Assembly: GCA_963580285.1 (NCBI GenBank)
Contig: OY757025.1
Span: 118,051,900 to 118,115,899 of the forward strand
Direction: 5' to 3'
DNA: 64,000 nt
Origin: Lucinisca nassula
Taxonomy: Eukaryota; Mollusca; Bivalvia; Lucinida; Lucinidae
Shown: positions 7,170-22,100 of the stretch, in pieces
Position numbering within the stretch: position 1 is the stretch's first letter
Layout of the letters: each line of letters starts with the position of its first letter
Translations under genes and position numbers: made by a program
The notes under the pieces: generated by a model
What the model was told of the DNA's origin: nothing
Databases searched by the model: none
Seen by the model: the letters and a program-made list of their open reading frames with translations, nothing else

Positions 7170-10100
7170 ACATGGATGTATTTCCGTAGTTAGCTATTAG
7201 TGCGACAGTTGTGCGACGTTATGACGTCCTCTTTATGCCAGTTTTGGGGCGTCTTTGCCCCGTAATTGCAAACGTATTTGAGCTAACTAATAGGTTGCGT
7301 GTTCGGGATAGAGAGAGGAGTAAGGGGACATAAATGTGAAAGGTGCATGGCTGAAATTTCCTGTCTCTATCCCTGAACATAAGTCCCGACCGGTCGGAGA
7401 GTGTGTAGCTGATAGATCCAGTACAATTCCTTGATTATTCGGGGTTTGTACTCCTATGGTCATCAGGGTCTGATGGTAAGATTTCAATAATTTGAAATAT
7501 CATTTGTTCGAGGGCATGGTCAAGGAGGTTGAAATGGTTTGCCACCGGCGTATCCCGTTTTTTCGGGTGTCGCGCTGGTGTTCCGTCATTCGAACCTTCT
7601 TGATAAGCCTCGATAGGATTCTTGTGGCTTCTTTATAGGCCGGTTGGATCTGTGCCGGTAACTTTAGCGTCTTCCTTATTAGACGGCTCCTCTTCCGAAG
7701 TGTTCTCCCTGGTCCTCTTCTTGGAACTCTTCTCTTTGGGAACAACCGTAATTCGCGACGAACTGGCTGACGCAGACGTCAGGGTCAGATTGCTCAGGCT
7801 TGAGCTAACTGACATGTCGCTGTTGGTCTGTGTTGGACTTCTCCCATGGAACGCTGACCCGGCGCATCCGTCTCCGAGCGAAGAAGGGGTGCATTAAAGC
7901 TGGAGGTGTGTGGCTGACGACTCAGATTGGTCGCGCCATGGTCTTGCTCATTGTGACTCATAGCGAATAATTCCTAACTAGTTTCTGCCTAATAGTAGGC
8001 TTTCATCAGAGGATGTGTGCGCTTGTCACAGATTTGTGACGAGCTGTGCGATTTTCGCTCTTTATATACCCTCTGGGTCACCCATGGTTACCCATCATTA
8101 TGTATGTAGACCGGCCCTTTTGGGGGCTGGTGGGCAATTTTTGCCTTTGTGAAGACTGTCACCGGCCCTTTGGGGGCCGGTTGACGTTATTTCCATTTCG
8201 TTGTTATGGAGAGAACGTCGTCACCGGCCCCTGGGGGCCGGTGACGTCATAATCCATTGTTATTAATGGGCACAAGACGTTCACCGGCCCCTATGGGGCC
8301 GGGCGACGTTTTCCTTTACTATTTTGGTTAGGATTGTGGCATTAGTTGGTCCGTTTGGGGCCGCTTTGTATTATCGGTAGCCTAAATACATGTATTTATA
8401 TGTATCGTATGTATTTTATTGTCGGCACCGGTACCGATTTTTGGACAGTCTTTGAAAGGGAATACATTTTCGCTGTTTATTCACAGGCTTTGTGGGGTTA
8501 CTGAAGTGAGGCGCATTTGCAATTTATTGTTAATTTATGTTAATTGACGGGTGGGATGGGGGAGAGAATGTTAGTATAACATGTATAAGATGATTGTTTA
8601 CATGCAAAGGTATGAAATTGTTTATAATAAACGGTCAAAATGAAACTTATTTGTTTTCATTTACATACCTTTATTTCGAAGTTGGCCATTGTGAATAAAT
8701 CATCACTTAAGGAGAGTTCTGTATTGAATTTCTCTTCTAGGAAAGGTCCTAGAATTCTATCTAATTTTTCTATTGTGAAGTCCCGTGTGTTCGGGTCCTT
8801 GGCACTTCGACTTTCCCCTGTAATTCCTTCGTGTTTGTTACGAATATGCTCACACATAGAATCTTTTCTAGTGAATAATAGCCCACAATGCTGGCATAAG
8901 ATACGGAGTTCTTTGTGTGCCGTTTCCAGGTGTCTCCGCAGGCTTTTTAGGTGTTTGTATGTCTTGTTACATTCCAAACATGGATGTATTTCCGTAGTTA
9001 GCTATTAGTGCGACAGTTGTGCGACGTTATGACGTCCTCTTTATGCCAGTTTTGGGGCGTCTTTGCCCCGTAATTGCAAACGTATTTGAGCTAACTAATA
9101 GGTTGCGTGTTCGGGATAGAGAGAGGAGTAAGGGGACATAAATGTGAAAGGTGCATGGCTGAAATTTCCTGTCTCTATCCCTGAACATAAGTCCCGACCG
9201 GTCGGAGAGTGTGTAGCTGATAGATCCAGTACAATTCCTTGATTATTCGGGGTTTGTACTCCTATGGTCATCAGGGTCTGATGGTAAGATTTCAATAATT
9301 TGAAATATCATTTGTTCGAGGGCATGGTCAAGGAGGTTGAAATGGTTTGCCACCGGCGTATCCCGTTTTTTCGGGTGTCGCGCTGGTGTTCCGTCATTCG
9401 AACCTTCTTGATAAGCCTCGATAGGATTCTTGTGGCTTCTTTATAGGCCGGTTGGATCTGTGCCGGTAACTTTAGCGTCTTCCTTATTAGACGGCTCCTC
9501 TTCCGAAGTGTTCTCCCTGGTCCTCTTCTTGGAACTCTTCTCTTTGGGAACAACCGTAATTCGCGACGAACTGGCTGACGCAGACGTCAGGGTCAGATTG
9601 CTCAGGCTTGAGCTAACTGACATGTCGCTGTTGGTCTGTGTTGGACTTCTCCCATGGAACGCTGACCCGGCGCATCCGTCTCCGAGCGAAGAAGGGGTGC
9701 ATTAAAGCTGGAGGTGTGTGGCTGACGACTCAGATTGGTCGCGCCATGGTCTTGCTCATTGTGACTCATAGCGAATAATTCCTAACTAGTTTCTGCCTAA
9801 TAGTAGGCTTTCATCAGAGGATGTGTGCGCTTGTCACAGATTTGTGACGAGCTGTGCGATTTTCGCTCTTTATATACCCTCTGGGTCACCCATGGTTACC
9901 CATCATTATGTATGTAGACCGGCCCTTTTGGGGGCTGGTGGGCAATTTTTGCCTTTGTGAAGACTGTCACCGGCCCTTTGGGGGCCGGTTGACGTTATTT
10001 CCATTTCGTTGTTATGGAGAGAACGTCGTCACCGGCCCCTGGGGGCCGGTGACGTCATAATCCATTGTTATTAATGGGCACAAGACGTTCACCGGCCCCT

Positions 10101-13100
10101 ATGGGGCCGGGCGACGTTTTCCTTTACTATTTTGGTTAGGATTGTGGCATTAGTTGGTCCGTTTGGGGCCGCTTTGTATTATCGGTAGCCTAAATACATG
10201 TATTTATATGTATCGTATGTATTTTATTGTCGGCACCGGTACCGATTTTTGGACAGTCTTTGAAAGGGAATACATTTTCGCTGTTTATTCACAGGCTTTG
10301 TGGGGTTACTGAAGTGAGGCGCATTTGCAATTTATTGTTAATTTATGTTAATTGACGGGTGGGATGGGGGAGAGAATGTTAGTATAACATGTATAAGATG
10401 ATTGTTTACATGCAAAGGTATGAAATTGTTTATAATAAACGGTCAAAATGAAACTTATTTGTTTTCATTTACATACCTTTATTTCGAAGTTGGCCATTGT
10501 GAATAAATCATCACTTAAGGAGAGTTCTGTATTGAATTTCTCTTCTAGGAAAGGTCCTAGAATTCTATCTAATTTTTCTATTGTGAAGTCCCGTGTGTTC
10601 GGGTCCTTGGCACTTCGACTTTCCCCTGTAATTCCTTCGTGTTTGTTACGAATATGCTCACACATAGAATCTTTTCTAGTGAATAATAGCCCACAATGCT
10701 GGCATAAGATACGGAGTTCTTTGTGTGCCGTTTCCAGGTGTCTCCGCAGGCTTTTTAGGTGTTTGTATGTCTTGTTACATTCCAAACATGGATGTATTTC
10801 CGTAGTTAGCTATTAGTGCGACAGTTGTGCGACGTTATGACGTCCTCTTTATGCCAGTTTTGGGGCGTCTTTGCCCCGTAATTGCAAACGTATTTGAGCT
10901 AACTAATAGGTTGCGTGTTCGGGATAGAGAGAGGAGTAAGGGGACATAAATGTGAAAGGTGCATGGCTGAAATTTCCTGTCTCTATCCCTGAACATAAGT
11001 CCCGACCGGTCGGAGAGTGTGTAGCTGATAGATCCAGTACAATTCCTTGATTATTCGGGGTTTGTACTCCTATGGTCATCAGGGTCTGATGGTAAGATTT
11101 CAATAATTTGAAATATCATTTGTTCGAGGGCATGGTCAAGGAGGTTGAAATGGTTTGCCACCGGCGTATCCCGTTTTTTCGGGTGTCGCGCTGGTGTTCC
11201 GTCATTCGAACCTTCTTGATAAGCCTCGATAGGATTCTTGTGGCTTCTTTATAGGCCGGTTGGATCTGTGCCGGTAACTTTAGCGTCTTCCTTATTAGAC
11301 GGCTCCTCTTCCGAAGTGTTCTCCCTGGTCCTCTTCTTGGAACTCTTCTCTTTGGGAACAACCGTAATTCGCGACGAACTGGCTGACGCAGACGTCAGGG
11401 TCAGATTGCTCAGGCTTGAGCTAACTGACATGTCGCTGTTGGTCTGTGTTGGACTTCTCCCATGGAACGCTGACCCGGCGCATCCGTCTCCGAGCGAAGA
11501 AGGGGTGCATTAAAGCTGGAGGTGTGTGGCTGACGACTCAGATTGGTCGCGCCATGGTCTTGCTCATTGTGACTCATAGCGAATAATTCCTAACTAGTTT
11601 CTGCCTAATAGTAGGCTTTCATCAGAGGATGTGTGCGCTTGTCACAGATTTGTGACGAGCTGTGCGATTTTCGCTCTTTATATACCCTCTGGGTCACCCA
11701 TGGTTACCCATCATTATGTATGTAGACCGGCCCTTTTGGGGGCTGGTGGGCAATTTTTGCCTTTGTGAAGACTGTCACCGGCCCTTTGGGGGCCGGTTGA
11801 CGTTATTTCCATTTCGTTGTTATGGAGAGAACGTCGTCACCGGCCCCTGGGGGCCGGTGACGTCATAATCCATTGTTATTAATGGGCACAAGACGTTCAC
11901 CGGCCCCTATGGGGCCGGGCGACGTTTTCCTTTACTATTTTGGTTAGGATTGTGGCATTAGTTGGTCCGTTTGGGGCCGCTTTGTATTATCGGTAGCCTA
12001 AATACATGTATTTATATGTATCGTATGTATTTTATTGTCGGCACCGGTACCGATTTTTGGACAGTCTTTGAAAGGGAATACATTTTCGCTGTTTATTCAC
12101 AGGCTTTGTGGGGTTACTGAAGTGAGGCGCATTTGCAATTTATTGTTAATTTATGTTAATTGACGGGTGGGATGGGGGAGAGAATGTTAGTATAACATGT
12201 ATAAGATGATTGTTTACATGCAAAGGTATGAAATTGTTTATAATAAACGGTCAAAATGAAACTTATTTGTTTTCATTTACATACCTTTATTTCGAAGTTG
12301 GCCATTGTGAATAAATCATCACTTAAGGAGAGTTCTGTATTGAATTTCTCTTCTAGGAAAGGTCCTAGAATTCTATCTAATTTTTCTATTGTGAAGTCCC
12401 GTGTGTTCGGGTCCTTGGCACTTCGACTTTCCCCTGTAATTCCTTCGTGTTTGTTACGAATATGCTCACACATAGAATCTTTTCTAGTGAATAATAGCCC
12501 ACAATGCTGGCATAAGATACGGAGTTCTTTGTGTGCCGTTTCCAGGTGTCTCCGCAGGCTTTTTAGGTGTTTGTATGTCTTGTTACATTCCAAACATGGA
12601 TGTATTTCCGTAGTTAGCTATTAGTGCGACAGTTGTGCGACGTTATGACGTCCTCTTTATGCCAGTTTTGGGGCGTCTTTGCCCCGTAATTGCAAACGTA
12701 TTTGAGCTAACTAATAGGTTGCGTGTTCGGGATAGAGAGAGGAGTAAGGGGACATAAATGTGAAAGGTGCATGGCTGAAATTTCCTGTCTCTATCCCTGA
12801 ACATAAGTCCCGACCGGTCGGAGAGTGTGTAGCTGATAGATCCAGTACAATTCCTTGATTATTCGGGGTTTGTACTCCTATGGTCATCAGGGTCTGATGG
12901 TAAGATTTCAATAATTTGAAATATCATTTGTTCGAGGGCATGGTCAAGGAGGTTGAAATGGTTTGCCACCGGCGTATCCCGTTTTTTCGGGTGTCGCGCT
13001 GGTGTTCCGTCATTCGAACCTTCTTGATAAGCCTCGATAGGATTCTTGTGGCTTCTTTATAGGCCGGTTGGATCTGTGCCGGTAACTTTAGCGTCTTCCT

Positions 13101-16100
13101 TATTAGACGGCTCCTCTTCCGAAGTGTTCTCCCTGGTCCTCTTCTTGGAACTCTTCTCTTTGGGAACAACCGTAATTCGCGACGAACTGGCTGACGCAGA
13201 CGTCAGGGTCAGATTGCTCAGGCTTGAGCTAACTGACATGTCGCTGTTGGTCTGTGTTGGACTTCTCCCATGGAACGCTGACCCGGCGCATCCGTCTCCG
13301 AGCGAAGAAGGGGTGCATTAAAGCTGGAGGTGTGTGGCTGACGACTCAGATTGGTCGCGCCATGGTCTTGCTCATTGTGACTCATAGCGAATAATTCCTA
13401 ACTAGTTTCTGCCTAATAGTAGGCTTTCATCAGAGGATGTGTGCGCTTGTCACAGATTTGTGACGAGCTGTGCGATTTTCGCTCTTTATATACCCTCTGG
13501 GTCACCCATGGTTACCCATCATTATGTATGTAGACCGGCCCTTTTGGGGGCTGGTGGGCAATTTTTGCCTTTGTGAAGACTGTCACCGGCCCTTTGGGGG
13601 CCGGTTGACGTTATTTCCATTTCGTTGTTATGGAGAGAACGTCGTCACCGGCCCCTGGGGGCCGGTGACGTCATAATCCATTGTTATTAATGGGCACAAG
13701 ACGTTCACCGGCCCCTATGGGGCCGGGCGACGTTTTCCTTTACTATTTTGGTTAGGATTGTGGCATTAGTTGGTCCGTTTGGGGCCGCTTTGTATTATCG
13801 GTAGCCTAAATACATGTATTTATATGTATCGTATGTATTTTATTGTCGGCACCGGTACCGATTTTTGGACAGTCTTTGAAAGGGAATACATTTTCGCTGT
13901 TTATTCACAGGCTTTGTGGGGTTACTGAAGTGAGGCGCATTTGCAATTTATTGTTAATTTATGTTAATTGACGGGTGGGATGGGGGAGAGAATGTTAGTA
14001 TAACATGTATAAGATGATTGTTTACATGCAAAGGTATGAAATTGTTTATAATAAACGGTCAAAATGAAACTTATTTGTTTTCATTTACATACCTTTATTT
14101 CGAAGTTGGCCATTGTGAATAAATCATCACTTAAGGAGAGTTCTGTATTGAATTTCTCTTCTAGGAAAGGTCCTAGAATTCTATCTAATTTTTCTATTGT
14201 GAAGTCCCGTGTGTTCGGGTCCTTGGCACTTCGACTTTCCCCTGTAATTCCTTCGTGTTTGTTACGAATATGCTCACACATAGAATCTTTTCTAGTGAAT
14301 AATAGCCCACAATGCTGGCATAAGATACGGAGTTCTTTGTGTGCCGTTTCCAGGTGTCTCCGCAGGCTTTTTAGGTGTTTGTATGTCTTGTTACATTCCA
14401 AACATGGATGTATTTCCGTAGTTAGCTATTAGTGCGACAGTTGTGCGACGTTATGACGTCCTCTTTATGCCAGTTTTGGGGCGTCTTTGCCCCGTAATTG
14501 CAAACGTATTTGAGCTAACTAATAGGTTGCGTGTTCGGGATAGAGAGAGGAGTAAGGGGACATAAATGTGAAAGGTGCATGGCTGAAATTTCCTGTCTCT
14601 ATCCCTGAACATAAGTCCCGACCGGTCGGAGAGTGTGTAGCTGATAGATCCAGTACAATTCCTTGATTATTCGGGGTTTGTACTCCTATGGTCATCAGGG
14701 TCTGATGGTAAGATTTCAATAATTTGAAATATCATTTGTTCGAGGGCATGGTCAAGGAGGTTGAAATGGTTTGCCACCGGCGTATCCCGTTTTTTCGGGT
14801 GTCGCGCTGGTGTTCCGTCATTCGAACCTTCTTGATAAGCCTCGATAGGATTCTTGTGGCTTCTTTATAGGCCGGTTGGATCTGTGCCGGTAACTTTAGC
14901 GTCTTCCTTATTAGACGGCTCCTCTTCCGAAGTGTTCTCCCTGGTCCTCTTCTTGGAACTCTTCTCTTTGGGAACAACCGTAATTCGCGACGAACTGGCT
15001 GACGCAGACGTCAGGGTCAGATTGCTCAGGCTTGAGCTAACTGACATGTCGCTGTTGGTCTGTGTTGGACTTCTCCCATGGAACGCTGACCCGGCGCATC
15101 CGTCTCCGAGCGAAGAAGGGGTGCATTAAAGCTGGAGGTGTGTGGCTGACGACTCAGATTGGTCGCGCCATGGTCTTGCTCATTGTGACTCATAGCGAAT
15201 AATTCCTAACTAGTTTCTGCCTAATAGTAGGCTTTCATCAGAGGATGTGTGCGCTTGTCACAGATTTGTGACGAGCTGTGCGATTTTCGCTCTTTATATA
15301 CCCTCTGGGTCACCCATGGTTACCCATCATTATGTATGTAGACCGGCCCTTTTGGGGGCTGGTGGGCAATTTTTGCCTTTGTGAAGACTGTCACCGGCCC
15401 TTTGGGGGCCGGTTGACGTTATTTCCATTTCGTTGTTATGGAGAGAACGTCGTCACCGGCCCCTGGGGGCCGGTGACGTCATAATCCATTGTTATTAATG
15501 GGCACAAGACGTTCACCGGCCCCTATGGGGCCGGGCGACGTTTTCCTTTACTATTTTGGTTAGGATTGTGGCATTAGTTGGTCCGTTTGGGGCCGCTTTG
15601 TATTATCGGTAGCCTAAATACATGTATTTATATGTATCGTATGTATTTTATTGTCGGCACCGGTACCGATTTTTGGACAGTCTTTGAAAGGGAATACATT
15701 TTCGCTGTTTATTCACAGGCTTTGTGGGGTTACTGAAGTGAGGCGCATTTGCAATTTATTGTTAATTTATGTTAATTGACGGGTGGGATGGGGGAGAGAA
15801 TGTTAGTATAACATGTATAAGATGATTGTTTACATGCAAAGGTATGAAATTGTTTATAATAAACGGTCAAAATGAAACTTATTTGTTTTCATTTACATAC
15901 CTTTATTTCGAAGTTGGCCATTGTGAATAAATCATCACTTAAGGAGAGTTCTGTATTGAATTTCTCTTCTAGGAAAGGTCCTAGAATTCTATCTAATTTT
16001 TCTATTGTGAAGTCCCGTGTGTTCGGGTCCTTGGCACTTCGACTTTCCCCTGTAATTCCTTCGTGTTTGTTACGAATATGCTCACACATAGAATCTTTTC

Positions 16101-19100
16101 TAGTGAATAATAGCCCACAATGCTGGCATAAGATACGGAGTTCTTTGTGTGCCGTTTCCAGGTGTCTCCGCAGGCTTTTTAGGTGTTTGTATGTCTTGTT
16201 ACATTCCAAACATGGATGTATTTCCGTAGTTAGCTATTAGTGCGACAGTTGTGCGACGTTATGACGTCCTCTTTATGCCAGTTTTGGGGCGTCTTTGCCC
16301 CGTAATTGCAAACGTATTTGAGCTAACTAATAGGTTGCGTGTTCGGGATAGAGAGAGGAGTAAGGGGACATAAATGTGAAAGGTGCATGGCTGAAATTTC
16401 CTGTCTCTATCCCTGAACATAAGTCCCGACCGGTCGGAGAGTGTGTAGCTGATAGATCCAGTACAATTCCTTGATTATTCGGGGTTTGTACTCCTATGGT
16501 CATCAGGGTCTGATGGTAAGATTTCAATAATTTGAAATATCATTTGTTCGAGGGCATGGTCAAGGAGGTTGAAATGGTTTGCCACCGGCGTATCCCGTTT
16601 TTTCGGGTGTCGCGCTGGTGTTCCGTCATTCGAACCTTCTTGATAAGCCTCGATAGGATTCTTGTGGCTTCTTTATAGGCCGGTTGGATCTGTGCCGGTA
16701 ACTTTAGCGTCTTCCTTATTAGACGGCTCCTCTTCCGAAGTGTTCTCCCTGGTCCTCTTCTTGGAACTCTTCTCTTTGGGAACAACCGTAATTCGCGACG
16801 AACTGGCTGACGCAGACGTCAGGGTCAGATTGCTCAGGCTTGAGCTAACTGACATGTCGCTGTTGGTCTGTGTTGGACTTCTCCCATGGAACGCTGACCC
16901 GGCGCATCCGTCTCCGAGCGAAGAAGGGGTGCATTAAAGCTGGAGGTGTGTGGCTGACGACTCAGATTGGTCGCGCCATGGTCTTGCTCATTGTGACTCA
17001 TAGCGAATAATTCCTAACTAGTTTCTGCCTAATAGTAGGCTTTCATCAGAGGATGTGTGCGCTTGTCACAGATTTGTGACGAGCTGTGCGATTTTCGCTC
17101 TTTATATACCCTCTGGGTCACCCATGGTTACCCATCATTATGTATGTAGACCGGCCCTTTTGGGGGCTGGTGGGCAATTTTTGCCTTTGTGAAGACTGTC
17201 ACCGGCCCTTTGGGGGCCGGTTGACGTTATTTCCATTTCGTTGTTATGGAGAGAACGTCGTCACCGGCCCCTGGGGGCCGGTGACGTCATAATCCATTGT
17301 TATTAATGGGCACAAGACGTTCACCGGCCCCTATGGGGCCGGGCGACGTTTTCCTTTACTATTTTGGTTAGGATTGTGGCATTAGTTGGTCCGTTTGGGG
17401 CCGCTTTGTCTTATCGGTAGCCTAAATACATGTATTTATATGTATCGTATGTATTTTATTGTCGGCACCGGTACCGATTTTTGGACAGTCTTTGAAAGGG
17501 AATACATTTTCGCTGTTTATTCACAGGCTTTGTGGGGTTACTGAAGTGAGGCGCATTTGCAATTTATTGTTAATTTATGTTAATTGACGGGTGGGATGGG
17601 GGAGAGAATGTTAGTATAACATGTATAAGATGATTGTTTACATGCAAAGGTATGAAATTGTTTATAATAAACGGTCAAAATGAAACTTATTTGTTTTCAT
17701 TTACATACCTTTATTTCGAAGTTGGCCATTGTGAATAAATCATCACTTAAGGAGAGTTCTGTATTGAATTTCTCTTCTAGGAAAGGTCCTAGAATTCTAT
17801 CTAATTTTTCTATTGTGAAGTCCCGTGTGTTCGGGTCCTTGGCACTTCGACTTTCCCCTGTAATTCCTTCGTGTTTGTTACGAATATGCTCACACATAGA
17901 ATCTTTTCTAGTGAATAATAGCCCACAATGCTGGCATAAGATACGGAGTTCTTTGTGTGCCGTTTCCAGGTGTCTCCGCAGGCTTTTTAGGTGTTTGTAT
18001 GTCTTGTTACATTCCAAACATGGATGTATTTCCGTAGTTAGCTATTAGTGCGACAGTTGTGCGACGTTATGACGTCCTCTTTATGCCAGTTTTGGGGCGT
18101 CTTTGCCCCGTAATTGCAAACGTATTTGAGCTAACTAATAGGTTGCGTGTTCGGGATAGAGAGAGGAGTAAGGGGACATAAATGTGAAAGGTGCATGGCT
18201 GAAATTTCCTGTCTCTATCCCTGAACATAAGTCCCGACCGGTCGGAGAGTGTGTAGCTGATAGATCCAGTACAATTCCTTGATTATTCGGGGTTTGTACT
18301 CCTATGGTCATCAGGGTCTGATGGTAAGATTTCAATAATTTGAAATATCATTTGTTCGAGGGCATGGTCAAGGAGGTTGAAATGGTTTGCCACCGGCGTA
18401 TCCCGTTTTTTCGGGTGTCGCGCTGGTGTTCCGTCATTCGAACCTTCTTGATAAGCCTCGATAGGATTCTTGTGGCTTCTTTATAGGCCGGTTGGATCTG
18501 TGCCGGTAACTTTAGCGTCTTCCTTATTAGACGGCTCCTCTTCCGAAGTGTTCTCCCTGGTCCTCTTCTTGGAACTCTTCTCTTTGGGAACAACCGTAAT
18601 TCGCGACGAACTGGCTGACGCAGACGTCAGGGTCAGATTGCTCAGGCTTGAGCTAACTGACATGTCGCTGTTGGTCTGTGTTGGACTTCTCCCATGGAAC
18701 GCTGACCCGGCGCATCCGTCTCCGAGCGAAGAAGGGGTGCATTAAAGCTGGAGGTGTGTGGCTGACGACTCAGATTGGTCGCGCCATGGTCTTGCTCATT
18801 GTGACTCATAGCGAATAATTCCTAACTAGTTTCTGCCTAATAGTAGGCTTTCATCAGAGGATGTGTGCGCTTGTCACAGATTTGTGACGAGCTGTGCGAT
18901 TTTCGCTCTTTATATACCCTCTGGGTCACCCATGGTTACCCATCATTATGTATGTAGACCGGCCCTTTTGGGGGCTGGTGGGCAATTTTTGCCTTTGTGA
19001 AGACTGTCACCGGCCCTTTGGGGGCCGGTTGACGTTATTTCCATTTCGTTGTTATGGAGAGAACGTCGTCACCGGCCCCTGGGGGCCGGTGACGTCATAA

Positions 19101-22100
19101 TCCATTGTTATTAATGGGCACAAGACGTTCACCGGCCCCTATGGGGCCGGGCGACGTTTTCCTTTACTATTTTGGTTAGGATTGTGGCATTAGTTGGTCC
19201 GTTTGGGGCCGCTTTGTATTATCGGTAGCCTAAATACATGTATTTATATGTATCGTATGTATTTTATTGTCGGCACCGGTACCGATTTTTGGACAGTCTT
19301 TGAAAGGGAATACATTTTCGCTGTTTATTCACAGGCTTTGTGGGGTTACTGAAGTGAGGCGCATTTGCAATTTATTGTTAATTTATGTTAATTGACGGGT
19401 GGGATGGGGGAGAGAATGTTAGTATAACATGTATAAGATGATTGTTTACATGCAAAGGTATGAAATTGTTTATAATAAACGGTCAAAATGAAACTTATTT
19501 GTTTTCATTTACATACCTTTATTTCGAAGTTGGCCATTGTGAATAAATCATCACTTAAGGAGAGTTCTGTATTGAATTTCTCTTCTAGGAAAGGTCCTAG
19601 AATTCTATCTAATTTTTCTATTGTGAAGTCCCGTGTGTTCGGGTCCTTGGCACTTCGACTTTCCCCTGTAATTCCTTCGTGTTTGTTACGAATATGCTCA
19701 CACATAGAATCTTTTCTAGTGAATAATAGCCCACAATGCTGGCATAAGATACGGAGTTCTTTGTGTGCCGTTTCCAGGTGTCTCCGCAGGCTTTTTAGGT
19801 GTTTGTATGTCTTGTTACATTCCAAACATGGATGTATTTCCGTAGTTAGCTATTAGTGCGACAGTTGTGCGACGTTATGACGTCCTCTTTATGCCAGTTT
19901 TGGGGCGTCTTTGCCCCGTAATTGCAAACGTATTTGAGCTAACTAATAGGTTGCGTGTTCGGGATAGAGAGAGGAGTAAGGGGACATAAATGTGAAAGGT
20001 GCATGGCTGAAATTTCCTGTCTCTATCCCTGAACATAAGTCCCGACCGGTCGGAGAGTGTGTAGCTGATAGATCCAGTACAATTCCTTGATTATTCGGGG
20101 TTTGTACTCCTATGGTCATCAGGGTCTGATGGTAAGATTTCAATAATTTGAAATATCATTTGTTCGAGGGCATGGTCAAGGAGGTTGAAATGGTTTGCCA
20201 CCGGCGTATCCCGTTTTTTCGGGTGTCGCGCTGGTGTTCCGTCATTCGAACCTTCTTGATAAGCCTCGATAGGATTCTTGTGGCTTCTTTATAGGCCGGT
20301 TGGATCTGTGCCGGTAACTTTAGCGTCTTCCTTATTAGACGGCTCCTCTTCCGAAGTGTTCTCCCTGGTCCTCTTCTTGGAACTCTTCTCTTTGGGAACA
20401 ACCGTAATTCGCGACGAACTGGCTGACGCAGACGTCAGGGTCAGATTGCTCAGGCTTGAGCTAACTGACATGTCGCTGTTGGTCTGTGTTGGACTTCTCC
20501 CATGGAACGCTGACCCGGCGCATCCGTCTCCGAGCGAAGAAGGGGTGCATTAAAGCTGGAGGTGTGTGGCTGACGACTCAGATTGGTCGCGCCATGGTCT
20601 TGCTCATTGTGACTCATAGCGAATAATTCCTAACTAGTTTCTGCCTAATAGTAGGCTTTCATCAGAGGATGTGTGCGCTTGTCACAGATTTGTGACGAGC
20701 TGTGCGATTTTCGCTCTTTATATACCCTCTGGGTCACCCATGGTTACCCATCATTATGTATGTAGACCGGCCCTTTTGGGGGCTGGTGGGCAATTTTTGC
20801 CTTTGTGAAGACTGTCACCGGCCCTTTGGGGGCCGGTTGACGTTATTTCCATTTCGTTGTTATGGAGAGAACGTCGTCACCGGCCCCTGGGGGCCGGTGA
20901 CGTCATAATCCATTGTTATTAATGGGCACAAGACGTTCACCGGCCCCTATGGGGCCGGGCGACGTTTTCCTTTACTATTTTGGTTAGGATTGTGGCATTA
21001 GTTGGTCCGTTTGGGGCCGCTTTGTCTTATCGGTAGCCTAAATACATGTATTTATATGTATCGTATGTATTTTATTGTCGGCACCGGTACCGATTTTTGG
21101 ACAGTCTTTGAAAGGGAATACATTTTCGCTGTTTATTCACAGGCTTTGTGGGGTTACTGAAGTGAGGCGCATTTGCAATTTATTGTTAATTTATGTTAAT
21201 TGACGGGTGGGATGGGGGAGAGAATGTTAGTATAACATGTATAAGATGATTGTTTACATGCAAAGGTATGAAATTGTTTATAATAAACGGTCAAAATGAA
21301 ACTTATTTGTTTTCATTTACATACCTTTATTTCGAAGTTGGCCATTGTGAATAAATCATCACTTAAGGAGAGTTCTGTATTGAATTTCTCTTCTAGGAAA
21401 GGTCCTAGAATTCTATCTAATTTTTCTATTGTGAAGTCCCGTGTGTTCGGGTCCTTGGCACTTCGACTTTCCCCTGTAATTCCTTCGTGTTTGTTACGAA
21501 TATGCTCACACATAGAATCTTTTCTAGTGAATAATAGCCCACAATGCTGGCATAAGATACGGAGTTCTTTGTGTGCCGTTTCCAGGTGTCTCCGCAGGCT
21601 TTTTAGGTGTTTGTATGTCTTGTTACATTCCAAACATGGATGTATTTCCGTAGTTAGCTATTAGTGCGACAGTTGTGCGACGTTATGACGTCCTCTTTAT
21701 GCCAGTTTTGGGGCGTCTTTGCCCCGTAATTGCAAACGTATTTGAGCTAACTAATAGGTTGCGTGTTCGGGATAGAGAGAGGAGTAAGGGGACATAAATG
21801 TGAAAGGTGCATGGCTGAAATTTCCTGTCTCTATCCCTGAACATAAGTCCCGACCGGTCGGAGAGTGTGTAGCTGATAGATCCAGTACAATTCCTTGATT
21901 ATTCGGGGTTTGTACTCCTATGGTCATCAGGGTCTGATGGTAAGATTTCAATAATTTGAAATATCATTTGTTCGAGGGCATGGTCAAGGAGGTTGAAATG
22001 GTTTGCCACCGGCGTATCCCGTTTTTTCGGGTGTCGCGCTGGTGTTCCGTCATTCGAACCTTCTTGATAAGCCTCGATAGGATTCTTGTGGCTTCTTTAT

